From assembly GCF_000830505.1 (NCBI RefSeq), contig NZ_JXOK01000073.1:1-34755 (forward strand): a DNA stretch of 34,755 nucleotides. Direction: 5' to 3'. Origin of the DNA: Vibrio mytili. GTDB lineage: Bacteria > Pseudomonadota > Gammaproteobacteria > Enterobacterales > Vibrionaceae. Positions 24,577 through 33,470 of the stretch are shown here, piece by piece. Every line of letters begins with the position of its first letter. Within the stretch, counting starts at the first letter, position 1. The notes under the pieces are model-generated. The model made no database searches. It was given only the letters and a program-made list of their open reading frames with translations, and was not told the DNA's origin. The position numbers and the translations under genes were made by a program.

Positions 24577-24604
24577 AGGTGTTTCACATGAAACACCTTT
24601 TTTG
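24577..24604 (+). terminator. Terminator of recQ operon, containing a parS-like palindrome
   Basis: AAGGTGTTTCA and TGAAACACCTT pair over 11 bp around CA, followed by a run of T. The stem contains TGTTTCACATGAAACA (24580-24595), which differs from parS only at one central base (A for G). Confidence 0.88.
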
Positions 24605-24671
24605 TTTGTGTCTTAAAAGCCGCTGTTTTTAAGTGAAGTATAAGAATAAACGTTTGCGTAAAAACCTCTAC

Positions 24672-24699
24672 TTGCTAGTCAAAGTGGTTAATGTATAAT
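24672..24699 (+). promoter_or_regulatory. Promoter of yhhQ
   Basis: -35 TTGCTA (24672-24677) and -10 TATAAT (24694-24699) with 16-bp spacing predict a leader of about 120 nt before yhhQ. Confidence 0.65.
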
Positions 24700-24783
24700 C
24701 GCCCACCGCTTTGCTCAATACAGAGTGAAGACATTTTTTCATTTAACATTGTTGGTAAGAGTGGCTTTTAAATAGCGCACTCG

Positions 24784-24820
24784 ATTTGGGTTCCCTCGCC
24801 CCCAAACCAAACTAAAAAGG
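24784..24820 (+). promoter_or_regulatory. preQ1-I-like riboswitch before yhhQ
   Basis: A 6-bp stem TTTGGG (24785-24790)/CCCAAA (24801-24806) encloses the 10-nt loop TTCCCTCGCC and is followed by an A-rich tail CCAAACTAAAAAGG. CCT in the loop (24794-24796) can pair with AGG of the tail (24818-24820), which is also the ribosome-binding site. That is the H-type pseudoknot architecture of preQ1 class I riboswitches, including the GGGTTC start and AAACTAA tail. The downstream gene is a queuosine-precursor transporter, the expected regulon. Confidence 0.65.
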
Positions 24821-24826
24821 TATCGC

Positions 24827-25495
24827 ATGAGTAACTTTACCCCTGCGCAGCAGCGCAACGCCCTTATCTATCTGGTTTTATTTCATCTTGTCATTATTGC
24901 ATCCAGCAATTATCTGGTTCAGCTGCCGTTTACTGTTTTTGGCTTCCATACCACTTGGGGCGCATTTACGTTTCCATTTATTTTCTTGGCAACCGATCTG
25001 ACGGTACGTATTTTTGGTGCACCGCTCGCGCGTAAAATCATTTTTTTGGTGATGTTACCTGCGTTGATCGTCTCGTATTTTCTTTCAGTGGTCTTTTTTG
25101 AAGGTCAGTTCCAAGGCCTTAGCCATTTGAGTGAATTTAATCTGTTTGTTGCCCGCATCGCGATAGCAAGCTTTATGGCTTATCTGCTCGGCCAAATTTT
25201 GGATGTGCATGTCTTTAACCGCCTACGCCAAATGAAGCAGTGGTGGGTAGCTCCGACTTGTTCGACACTATTCGGTAATGCATTAGATACGATTGCCTTC
25301 TTTGGTATTGCGTTTTACCAGAGTCCGGATCCATTTATGGCTGAGCACTGGACTGAAATCGCGCTGGTGGACTATGGCTTCAAGCTTGTTATTAGCCTTG
25401 GCCTGTTTGTTCCGATGTACGGTGTACTGCTGAACTATCTGATCAAGAAACTCACTGCAGTGAATCCTGACTTTAAAGTCACGACCACAGTGTAG
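24827..25495 (+). CDS. yhhQ: 7-cyano-7-deazaguanine transporter YhhQ (VUT family)
   Basis: This 222-residue inner-membrane protein takes up preQ0/preQ1, precursors of the tRNA base queuosine. About six hydrophobic segments are seen. Family signatures are SNYLVQLPFTVFGFHTTWGAFTFPFIFLATDLTVRIFG, then FNLFVARIAIASFMAYLLGQILDVHVFNRLR and STLFGNALDTIAFFGIAFY. Length matches E. coli YhhQ (about 221). The start codon is six bases after AAGG, which lies in the preQ1-like pseudoknot. That context supports control by the precursor it imports. Confidence 0.95.
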   Translation: MSNFTPAQQRNALIYLVLFHLVIIASSNYLVQLPFTVFGFHTTWGAFTFPFIFLATDLTVRIFGAPLARKIIFLVMLPALIVSYFLSVVFFEGQFQGLSHLSEFNLFVARIAIASFMAYLLGQILDVHVFNRLRQMKQWWVAPTCSTLFGNALDTIAFFGIAFYQSPDPFMAEHWTEIALVDYGFKLVISLGLFVPMYGVLLNYLIKKLTAVNPDFKVTTTV

Positions 25496-25520
25496 TGCTC
25501 TCAGTTTGTTTCGATGTTGG

Positions 25521-25552
25521 AAAGCCGCTTGTTTTTGACAAGCGGCTTTTTG
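25521..25552 (+). terminator. Terminator of yhhQ
   Basis: AAAGCCGCTTGT and ACAAGCGGCTTT form a perfect 12-bp stem around TTTTG, followed by TT and GTT. Bases 25553-25640 show nothing notable. Confidence 0.93.
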
Positions 25553-25642
25553 TTACATGTGAATGAGGCGTTCAGCTCGTAGAGCATTTGGATCATGGGT
25601 ATCCCAAAGGGCTTAGATCTGCACTTCAAAAAATAACAGGCA

Positions 25643-25668
25643 ATAAAAAAGGCTCCAAAGGAGCCTTT
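25643..25668 (-). terminator. Terminator of rhlB-gppA
   Basis: AAAGGCTCC and GGAGCCTTT form a 9-bp stem with an AAA loop; TTTTTTATT follows in the minus direction. Confidence 0.92.
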
Positions 25669-25713
25669 ATCTATCGATATGTAATGTTTAAGTGGTAAAG
25701 AAACCGTAAACGG

Positions 25714-27207
25714 TTAGCGCGCTGAAATCGTTAACGGCCAGCCAATATCAGTTTGGCGATTCGATTCAATTTCCAGCTCTGCTGCTGTCAGCGGATTCGC
25801 CTCTAACCATTTGGCATCGATACTTAATGTCAGGTTGTCACCCTCTGCGGAAAGCTCGATCTGCGGTTCTAAGCTTGGATTGCGGCGGTGGGTTAGTAAG
25901 ACCGCAAGGCGTAATAAACGCAGGACACGTTTTGCACTGCTGCCCGATAGAGCATGTTGCTCAGGAAGAGACGTCAGTTGTTCACGGTAACGACGTGCCA
26001 CTTCGCCGATAAAGAACTTCTGTGCTCGCGTATAACCGGGCAAGTCTAGGTTTTGCAGCAGATAAGCACTGTGTTCACCACCTTTTTTGAAGTCAATGGT
26101 TAAGCCTATTTCATGCAATTTGGCGGCTGTGGTAAGTAAGATTTTACCTTGAGGCTCAGAAATCCATGTTTCACCGCCAGCTTGTTTAAGAAGCTGGCTA
26201 GCAAGTTGACTCACCTGATCCCCATATTGGCAATCCAGTTGATAACGACTCTGAATACTGCTAATGGTGCGTGAGCGGATATCACTTTGACGCAGTTCAT
26301 CGACCATCTCGTAAACCAGACCTTCACGTAGCGCTCCTCCTGCCAAGGTCATTGCCTCAATTTCGAGTAATTCAAATACCGCAATCAGAATAGATAAGCC
26401 GCTTGGGAAAACAAGCGCACGTTCGAGTGTTAAACCTTCTATGTCTAGCTCTTCTAAATGATCAGCGAGCATCGCTTGCTTTTGTAAGCGTTTAAGCTTG
26501 GAGTGAGTAATTACTTCGTCCATACCTTGCGCCAGCATGATCTCTTGTAATGCTTGAACGGTACCAGACGCACCAACGCAAACATCCCAACCCAAGTCGG
26601 TATACTGCTCTAATATCGGCTTGATGGTCTGCTTTGCGCCTTCAATCGCAGCGTCGAAATTGCGGGCATTCAGTTGTCTATCTTTAAAGAAATTTTCCAG
26701 CCAAGTGACACAGCCCATCTTTAAGCTGGTCAATGCTTTGGCCTCAAACCCTTCACCGATGATCAGTTCAGTACTTGCGCCACCAATATCGACGACTAAG
26801 CGACGACCGCTACCGCCAGATGTATGCGCTACACCCTTGTAAATCGTGGCGGCTTCTTCTTCACCCGAAATGACGTCAATCGGCTGACTGAGAATTTCAC
26901 GCGCTTTGTCTAAAAAAACTTCCACATTCGTTGCCGTGCGCAATGTTGCGGTACCGACGATACGAATGTTCTGTTTCGGAATATCTTGCAAGCGTTCCGC
27001 AAATAGACTTAAGCAGTCCCATCCTCGCTGCATCGCTTCCATACTAAGAGAGTTATGTTCATCTAAGCCCGCGGCTAAACGAACTTTGCGCTTAATTTTA
27101 GCCATAGTTTGAACGCTGCCATCGATATGACGCACAACGAGCATATGAAAACTGTTCGACCCGAGGTCGATGGCAGCGTATAGCGGTGATGATCCTGCTT
27201 GACTCAT
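25714..27207 (-). CDS. gppA: Guanosine-5'-triphosphate,3'-diphosphate pyrophosphatase GppA
   Basis: GppA converts pppGpp to ppGpp in the stringent response and belongs to the exopolyphosphatase/actin-like ATPase superfamily. The 497-residue product has AAIDLGSNSFHMLVV (phosphate-binding 1), VISGEEEAATIYKGVAHT, LVVDIGGASTELIIG (phosphate-binding 2), KMGCVTWLE and VGASGTVQAL, plus a C-terminal HD-like helical region. Identity to E. coli GppA is high along the N-terminal half, and the trxA-rhlB-gppA-rho neighbourhood is the same as in E. coli. That favours GppA over Ppx. ATG 27207 (MSQAGSSPLYAA) is chosen; the open frame to 27306 overlaps rhlB. It follows rhlB by 19 nt in the same transcript. 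Confidence 0.95.
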   Translation of the reverse strand: MSQAGSSPLYAAIDLGSNSFHMLVVRHIDGSVQTMAKIKRKVRLAAGLDEHNSLSMEAMQRGWDCLSLFAERLQDIPKQNIRIVGTATLRTATNVEVFLDKAREILSQPIDVISGEEEAATIYKGVAHTSGGSGRRLVVDIGGASTELIIGEGFEAKALTSLKMGCVTWLENFFKDRQLNARNFDAAIEGAKQTIKPILEQYTDLGWDVCVGASGTVQALQEIMLAQGMDEVITHSKLKRLQKQAMLADHLEELDIEGLTLERALVFPSGLSILIAVFELLEIEAMTLAGGALREGLVYEMVDELRQSDIRSRTISSIQSRYQLDCQYGDQVSQLASQLLKQAGGETWISEPQGKILLTTAAKLHEIGLTIDFKKGGEHSAYLLQNLDLPGYTRAQKFFIGEVARRYREQLTSLPEQHALSGSSAKRVLRLLRLAVLLTHRRNPSLEPQIELSAEGDNLTLSIDAKWLEANPLTAAELEIESNRQTDIGWPLTISAR

Positions 27208-27226
27208 AAACGACTTCAGTTTCCCT

Positions 27227-28540
27227 TTAAGATTGCTTAGGTGCCGATTGGCGTGGCTGACGAGGGCGACGTCCTTGCGGCTTACGATTACCGGAACGTG
27301 TACCACCCGTATTCGTCCGGCGCTGTTGATTGCGTGGCGCGCGCATGCGGACTGGTGCTGGCAGATCTCGTATCAACGCAGAAGCATCGTATTCAGACAT
27401 CGGAATGGTATGTTCGATGTATTCTTCAATTGCAGGTAGGTTAATCGCGTATTCTTCGCACGCAAAACTGATTGAGTGACCGCTCGCACCTGCACGGCCT
27501 GTACGACCAATGCGGTGAACATAATCTTCGCAATCGTCAGGTAAATCATAGTTGAACACGTGTGTTACTTGAGGAATGTGTAAACCACGCGCGGCTACAT
27601 CGGTCGCGACTAGGATGTCCACATCACCTTTAGTGAACTGCTCGAGAATTTTTTCACGCTTTTTCTGCGGTACATCACCAGTAAGTAGGCCAACACGGTG
27701 ACCATCTGCAGCGAGATGCCCCCAAACTGATTCACATTTGTGCTTGGTATTAGCAAAAATAATTGCGCGATCTGGCCAATCTTCCTCAATGAGGGTCTGA
27801 AGTAAGGCCATTTTATCTTCGTTTGATGGGTAGAACAGTTCTTCCTGAATGCGGTGACCAGTTTTTTGCGCTGGTTCTACCACAACATGCTCTGGGTTGT
27901 GCATATGTTCAAAGGCCAGTTCTTGAACGCGATATGATAGCGTGGCTGAAAATAGCATATTGAGACGCTCTTGTGGCGCAGGCATGCGGCGGAACAAGAA
28001 GCGAATGTCTTTAATAAAGCCTAAATCAAACATGCGGTCTGCTTCGTCCAATACAACCACTTGAATGTTGTTTAGGTTGAATACGCGCTGTTTATAGAAA
28101 TCAATAATACGCCCGGTGGTCCCGATTAAGATATCGACGCCGCTTTGTAGTTTATTGAGTTGCTTATCGTAGCTCTCGCCACCGTATGCCAATGCGGCTT
28201 TTAGGCCAGTACTGGCAATAAGCGACTCTGCATCATTAAAGATTTGTATGGCTAGCTCACGCGTTGGCGCCATGATGATGGCTCGCGGTTGCGTGGGTTG
28301 GCGCCCTTCGTGTTCTGGTGTCGTTAACAAGTGATTGAATGTAGCAGTAAGAAACGCGAGGGTTTTACCAGTGCCCGTTTGGGCCTGGCCTGCAATGTCT
28401 TGGCCGGTGAGCAGTACCGGCAGCGCCAAGGCTTGGATAGGGGTACAAAATTCGAACCCTTTTTTGTCCAATCCATCAATAACTTGGGGCTTTAATCCCA
28501 AATCGGCGAACTTTTGCTCTGTGATATGCGTCTTTTTCAT
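27227..28540 (-). CDS. rhlB: ATP-dependent RNA helicase RhlB (DEAD-box)
   Basis: RhlB unwinds RNA for the RNase E degradosome. The 437-residue product has the Q motif (FADLGLKPQVIDGLDKKGFEFCTPIQ), AQTGTGKTLAF (I), PTRELAIQI (Ia), VLDEADRMFDLGF (II), SATLS (III), ATDVAARGLHIPQVTHVFNYD (V) and YVHRIGRTGRAG (VI). The C-terminal 40 residues are a basic Arg/Gln-rich tail (TGGTRSGNRKPQGRRPRQPRQ), expected to bind RNA. Length is slightly above E. coli's 421 because of this tail. The gene is divergent from trxA across 111 nt and upstream of gppA. Confidence 0.97.
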   Translation of the reverse strand: MKKTHITEQKFADLGLKPQVIDGLDKKGFEFCTPIQALALPVLLTGQDIAGQAQTGTGKTLAFLTATFNHLLTTPEHEGRQPTQPRAIIMAPTRELAIQIFNDAESLIASTGLKAALAYGGESYDKQLNKLQSGVDILIGTTGRIIDFYKQRVFNLNNIQVVVLDEADRMFDLGFIKDIRFLFRRMPAPQERLNMLFSATLSYRVQELAFEHMHNPEHVVVEPAQKTGHRIQEELFYPSNEDKMALLQTLIEEDWPDRAIIFANTKHKCESVWGHLAADGHRVGLLTGDVPQKKREKILEQFTKGDVDILVATDVAARGLHIPQVTHVFNYDLPDDCEDYVHRIGRTGRAGASGHSISFACEEYAINLPAIEEYIEHTIPMSEYDASALIRDLPAPVRMRAPRNQQRRTNTGGTRSGNRKPQGRRPRQPRQSAPKQS

Positions 28541-28651
28541 CGCTATAGAATATCAGCTAAAGCTTGCAATACGAAAGTAAATACATTCCAATAGGGCATC
28601 TAATTACTGGTTATCATCCAACCAGTTTCGAAAAACACATTGGAGTGGAAG

Positions 28652-28978
28652 ATGAGTGATAAGATTTTGCAGCTAACTGATGACGGTTTTGAAAACGATG
28701 TGATCAATGCTGCAGGCCCTGTTTTAGTTGATTTTTGGGCAGAGTGGTGTGGTCCTTGTAAGATGATTGCGCCTATTCTTGATGAAATCGCTGAAGAGTA
28801 CGAAGGCAAGCTCACTATCGGTAAACTAAACATCGATCATAACGCAGGCACTCCGCCTAAGTTTGGTATTCGCGGTATTCCAACGTTACTGTTGTTTAAA
28901 GACGGCGGTGTAGCGGCAACGAAAGTTGGTGCTCTGTCTAAAACTCAGCTGAAAGAGTTTTTGGACGCAAATTTATAA
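28652..28978 (+). CDS. trxA: Thioredoxin 1 (TrxA)
   Basis: The 108-residue thioredoxin reduces disulfides in the cytoplasm. The active site is FWAEWCGPCKMIAP (WCGPC), and the cis-proline loop is IRGIPTLLLFKDG. ATG 28652 (MSDKILQLTDDGFEND) gives the family length. A 7-bp stem ACTGGTT/AACCAGT (28606-28612/28620-28626) lies in the leader, some 26 nt before the start; its role is unknown. A strong terminator follows at once, so the gene is monocistronic. Confidence 0.97.
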   Translation: MSDKILQLTDDGFENDVINAAGPVLVDFWAEWCGPCKMIAPILDEIAEEYEGKLTIGKLNIDHNAGTPPKFGIRGIPTLLLFKDGGVAATKVGALSKTQLKEFLDANL

Positions 28979-28992
28979 TCACCATGTGATTA

Positions 28993-29033
28993 AAAACAAA
29001 ACCGTGCAGATTAACAATGCACGGTTTTGTTTT
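28993..29033 (+). terminator. Terminator of trxA
   Basis: AAAACAAAACCGTGCA (28993-29008) and TGCACGGTTTTGTTTT (29018-29033) can pair over 16 bp, ending in a T-rich run. The rho leader from 29034 to 29174 holds a small stem TTGGTC/GACCAA but no clear leader peptide. Confidence 0.93.
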
Positions 29034-29174
29034 TCTAACTCTGGACTAGAATATTAATTAGTGCTAAGTTATCGCGCGTTAATTGAACAAATTTCTCTTC
29101 TTGGTCGATCCTGAGACCAAATCCATCTTAACTAGAAAACAGATCTTATTTTGACTAAACAAGAATCCACTACC

Positions 29175-30434
29175 ATGAACCTTACCGAACTGAAGAACAG
29201 ACCTGTGTCTGACCTTGTAAAACTGGGCGAGAGCTTAGGATTAGAGAACCTAGCTCGCTTAAGAAAACAAGACATTATCTTCGCGATTTTGAAAGCGCAC
29301 GCCAAAGGCGGCGAAGACATCTTTGGCGATGGGGTTCTGGAAATTCTGCAAGACGGTTTTGGTTTCCTACGCAGTGCAGATAGTTCATACCTCGCTGGTC
29401 CGGACGACATCTACGTATCACCAAGTCAGATTCGTCGTTTTAACTTGCGCACAGGTGACTCAATTGCGGGTAAAATTCGTCCACCAAAAGATGGTGAACG
29501 CTACTTTGCCCTTTTAAAAGTCAACACAGTCAATGCTGATAAGCCTGACAACGCTCGTAACAAGATTCTTTTTGAGAACTTAACACCATTACATGCTAAC
29601 GAGCGTATGGTGATGGAGCGTGGCAACGGTTCAACAGAAGACATCACAGCGCGTGTATTAGACTTAGCATCGCCAATTGGTAAAGGCCAGCGTGGTTTGA
29701 TTGTTGCTCCGCCAAAAGCAGGTAAAACCATGCTTTTGCAAAACATCGCGCAAAGTATCGCTTACAACCATCCTGAGTGTGAACTGATGGTACTTCTGAT
29801 TGACGAACGTCCGGAAGAAGTGACCGAGATGCAGCGTCTAGTGAAAGGTGAAGTCATTGCTTCTACCTTTGATGAGCCAGCATCACGTCACGTTCAAGTC
29901 GCTGAAATGGTCATTGAGAAAGCAAAACGCTTGGTTGAGCATAAGAAAGACGTCGTTATCCTTCTAGATTCTATCACTCGTTTGGCGCGTGCTTACAACA
30001 CCGTTGTTCCTTCATCAGGTAAAGTGTTGACTGGTGGTGTGGACGCAAACGCACTGCATCGTCCTAAGCGTTTCTTTGGTGCTGCTCGTAACGTCGAAGA
30101 AGGTGGTAGCTTGACTATCATTGCAACCGCTTTGGTTGATACTGGTTCTAAGATGGATGAGGTTATTTACGAAGAGTTCAAGGGTACCGGTAACATGGAA
30201 CTTCACTTGAACCGTAAGATTGCAGAGAAACGTGTTTTCCCTGCCATTGACTTCAATCGCAGCGGTACTCGTCGTGAAGAGTTGTTGACTAAAACGGACG
30301 AGCTACAAAAAATGTGGATTCTACGTAAGATTGTCCACCCAATGGGTGAGACCGACGCAATGGAGTTCCTCATTGATAAACTGGCAATGACCAAGACCAA
30401 CGACGAATTCTTTGACGCGATGCGTCGTCAGTAA
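29175..30434 (+). CDS. rho: Transcription termination factor Rho
   Basis: Rho is a hexameric RNA-dependent ATPase that terminates transcription. The 419-residue product equals the E. coli length. It contains the N-terminal helix bundle (MNLTELKNRPVSDLVKLGESLGLENLARLRKQDIIFAILK), the primary RNA-binding fold (DGFGFLRSADSSYLAGPDDIYVS), Walker A APPKAGKTMLLQN, Walker B VVILLDSITRLARAYN, the Q-loop VDANALHRPKRFFGAARN and the R-loop EEFKGTGNMELHL. ATG 29175 is chosen over an in-frame start at 29151. No bicyclomycin-site change was noticed. Confidence 0.98.
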   Translation: MNLTELKNRPVSDLVKLGESLGLENLARLRKQDIIFAILKAHAKGGEDIFGDGVLEILQDGFGFLRSADSSYLAGPDDIYVSPSQIRRFNLRTGDSIAGKIRPPKDGERYFALLKVNTVNADKPDNARNKILFENLTPLHANERMVMERGNGSTEDITARVLDLASPIGKGQRGLIVAPPKAGKTMLLQNIAQSIAYNHPECELMVLLIDERPEEVTEMQRLVKGEVIASTFDEPASRHVQVAEMVIEKAKRLVEHKKDVVILLDSITRLARAYNTVVPSSGKVLTGGVDANALHRPKRFFGAARNVEEGGSLTIIATALVDTGSKMDEVIYEEFKGTGNMELHLNRKIAEKRVFPAIDFNRSGTRREELLTKTDELQKMWILRKIVHPMGETDAMEFLIDKLAMTKTNDEFFDAMRRQ

Positions 30435-30458
30435 TTACGAACATCTTATTTATAAAAC

Positions 30459-30485
30459 AGCCACCGCAAAACGGTGGCTTTTTTA
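30459..30485 (+). terminator. Terminator of rho
   Basis: AGCCACCG and CGGTGGCT form a perfect 8-bp stem around CAAAA, followed by TTTTT. Confidence 0.93.
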
Positions 30486-30541
30486 TTGCTTTCTGCAAAT
30501 AGAAGCATCAGAATGTAAGTAATTGTTATCGGGAGGTTAAC

Positions 30542-31534
30542 ATGCAACAAGGAATGTTGTCGTCTTTACTCCTGAGTGTGTCACTTATGGCGATACCAAT
30601 GACACTATCTGCTAAGGAAATGCAGGAGTCGGTGGTAGAGCAGTGGCTTCAGGATGCCCCAATTCAGGCCAAAACGTCTGAACTGTTCGACTATGCTATT
30701 AGAGACAAAGTCGATTCACTGGAATTTGCCCTCGACCGCCTCGCACTGCCTCAGCAAGAGGTTGTGCGCTTTCGCTTGCTCGAAAAAATTGAAAAGCAGG
30801 ACGTGGTTCTTACACCACGAATGGCGCTTTTTATAGAGTCACAGATTCGTATGATCCCGACCTATCAAGTCTTAGAGCGAGGCGATGGGTACGAGTTCAG
30901 TGTTCCTGCGTTTAATTATCCTGCCGTTGCAAGTCGTTTACTCAAGCGCTGGAAACAAGGCCAAAGTACCTTAGACTTCGTGCTGCAAGCGGAGCGTCAG
31001 GAACTCGATCTTCAACAATGGTTATCCGGTACGACACAACACAGTAAGTCCCAAGAGGCACTGCTTCTTCAGGAATTAGATAATTTGTCTCCTAGTGCAC
31101 TACAAGCATTGACGGTGCAGTTAACTCAAGCTGATATCACAAGCTGGCTGCCATCAACCGCTGTGATAGCGCGTTTGGCCGAAGTCAGTCGAGATAAAGA
31201 AGTCTATGATTTGCTGTGGCGGATGAAAGCCGATTACAACAGCCTGATAGAAATAGAGCGCTTGGCCGCGGTCGGTGATGCGTTTTCCTTGCAGCAATTG
31301 ATGAACTCAACGGTCAATCCGACTCTCAAGCCATCAGCTATTAGTCTTCTGACTAAATCCAACCCGCTCACTCCTGAAGTGAAGCAGTTCTTAATTGACA
31401 AGATGGCCCTGTCAGAAGAAGCGACTCTAGTTGCAAGAGAACTGGCTCTGCAAGGTCACCAAAACTGGCTCGAAGATCTTATTTCGAACAATCATCAAGT
31501 CAAAGCCAGTCAGATTGAGCAAGTATTGAAGTAA
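30542..31534 (+). CDS. Exported helical-repeat protein of unknown function
   Basis: The 330-residue product starts with a signal peptide (MQQGMLSSLLLSVSLMAIPMTLSA, cut before KEMQ), so it should be periplasmic; no lipobox cysteine is seen. The rest is an even run of amphipathic helices rich in Leu, Gln and Glu without cysteines, reminiscent of HEAT/ARM-like solenoids (about eight or nine helical pairs), but I do not recognise a named family. A strong GGGAGG site precedes ATG 30542; an alternative is the Met five codons later. It stands alone between the rho terminator and ubiD, on the same strand, 92 nt before ubiD. Confidence 0.85.
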   Translation: MQQGMLSSLLLSVSLMAIPMTLSAKEMQESVVEQWLQDAPIQAKTSELFDYAIRDKVDSLEFALDRLALPQQEVVRFRLLEKIEKQDVVLTPRMALFIESQIRMIPTYQVLERGDGYEFSVPAFNYPAVASRLLKRWKQGQSTLDFVLQAERQELDLQQWLSGTTQHSKSQEALLLQELDNLSPSALQALTVQLTQADITSWLPSTAVIARLAEVSRDKEVYDLLWRMKADYNSLIEIERLAAVGDAFSLQQLMNSTVNPTLKPSAISLLTKSNPLTPEVKQFLIDKMALSEEATLVARELALQGHQNWLEDLISNNHQVKASQIEQVLK

Positions 31535-31626
31535 TATCACCCATAAATCCACAATAAATAGGAGGATCTTACAGTCCTTCTATTTGTTATACTGCGGAGA
31601 GTTTAATCAGCCAGTCATGAAGGCCT

Positions 31627-33470
31627 ATGAGTTTTAAGGATTTACGTGAGTTTATCAACTATCTAGAGCAGAACGGTAAACTCAAACGCATTACTCACCC
31701 TGTCGATCCCGCCTATGAGATGACAGAAATTAGCGACCGCGTACTGCGCGCAGGCGGTCCTGCATTGTTGTTTGAAAACCCCATTGGATATGATGTTCCG
31801 GTACTCACCAATCTCTTTGGTACGGCGGAGCGAGTCGCGATTGGTATGGGGAGACAAGATGTAAAAGAGCTACGAGAAGTAGGGAAACTACTGGCGTACC
31901 TAAAAGAGCCAGAGCCACCTAAAGGCTTTAAAGATGCGATTGAAAAGTTACCAGTATTCAAACAGGTGTTGAACATGCCAGCTAAACGTCTGCGTAAAGC
32001 CCCGTGTCAGGATACCGTTTGGCAGGGCGATGATGTCGATTTGGATAAGATTCCCGTAATGAGTTGCTGGCCGGAAGATGTTGCACCGCTTTTAACTTGG
32101 GGCTTAACAGTCACCAAGGGGCCAAATAAAAAGCGCCAAAACCTTGGTATTTATCGTCAGCAAAAAATTGCGAAGAATAAAATCATCATGCGTTGGCTTG
32201 CTCATCGAGGTGGAGCGCTTGATTTACGCGATTGGATGGAAGCAAACCCTGGTCAACCATTCCCCATATCAGTCGCTTTTGGCGCAGACCCCGCTACCAT
32301 TCTTGGTGCGGTTACGCCCGTGCCTGATACATTGTCCGAATATGCGTTTGCGGGTTTACTCCGCGGCAGCAAAACCGAAGTCGTCAAATCCATCAGCAAT
32401 GACCTAGAGGTTCCCGCGAGTGCCGAGATTGTCCTAGAAGGCTACATTGACCCAAATGAATTTGCGGAAGAAGGACCATACGGTGACCATACTGGTTACT
32501 ACAATGAGAAAGAACTGCACCGCGTCTTCACTATTACACATATTACCATGCGCAAAGACCCTATTTACCACAGCACCTATACCGGACGACCGCCGGATGA
32601 GCCTGCGGTATTAGGCGTTGCCCTGAATGAAGTCTTCGTTCCTATTTTACAAAAACAGTTCCCTGAAATTGAAGACTTCTATCTGCCTCCTGAAGGCTGT
32701 TCTTATCGAATGGCTGTGGTGACAATGAAGAAGCAATACCCGGGACATGCCAAGCGTGTCATGATGGGAGTGTGGTCTTTCTTACGTCAGTTCATGTACA
32801 CCAAATATGTCATTGTTTGTGATGAGTCTGTTAATGCACGTGATTGGAATGATGTGGTTAAAGCCATGACTGAGCATATGGATCCAGTGCGTGATACGTT
32901 AATGATAGATAATACGCCGATTGACTCATTGGATTTTGCTTCTCCGGTGGCGGGACTAGGTTCCAAAATGGGATTGGATGCAACGATAAAGTGGGAAGCG
33001 GAACTGGCAACTCGACCACAAGCGCGTGAGCGAGAAAGCAAGAGCTTACGCAAGTTGAGTTGGAAGAGCTTAAAGCCCAATGTCCGGATATTGTTGATAT
33101 TTACTTACCGCCTACTGCCAAGCAGCAGTTTGTTGTGGCCACTATGAAGAAAGAGTGGGCGGGACAATCGCAAGCTTTGCTAAAACACCTTGGGGAGTTT
33201 TTCGAGCTCCGTACGCATGTCAAATTCATCATCCTGTGTGATGACGACGTCAATGCTCAAGATTGGCACGATATTATTTGGGCAGTGACAACGCGTATGG
33301 ATCCCGATAGAGACACGATTCAAGTGCGTGGAACTGCAACGAGACTAGAACTCGATGCCACCAATAAATTTGAAACTGAAGTGACCCGTGAGTGGGGCAC
33401 GCCAATTAAAAAAGATCCTAAACTTGTGGCGAAAGTCGATGAGATTTGGGATCAGTTAGGTATGCTATGA
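31627..33470 (+). pseudogene. ubiD: UbiD decarboxylase with duplicated C-terminal region, frameshifted
   Basis: UbiD decarboxylates 3-octaprenyl-4-hydroxybenzoate in ubiquinone synthesis, using prenylated FMN made by UbiX. The first frame (31627-33147) carries RAGGPALLFENP, QNLGIYRQQ, RWLAHRGGALD, LGAVTPVPDTLSEYAFAGLLRG, EEGPYGDHTGYYNE and TGRPPDEPAVLG. A second frame continues from about 33038 to 33470. One A missing at 33035-33037 (GAAAGC where GAAAAGC would read REREKQELTQVELEEL) joins them into 614 residues. That is far longer than E. coli's 497. The excess is a second, diverged copy of the last 125 residues: IEDFYLPPEG...GLDATIKW at about 348-456 and IVDIYLPP...EIWDQL at about 489-611. 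The stop overlaps the ferredoxin start (ATGA). Confidence 0.92.
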
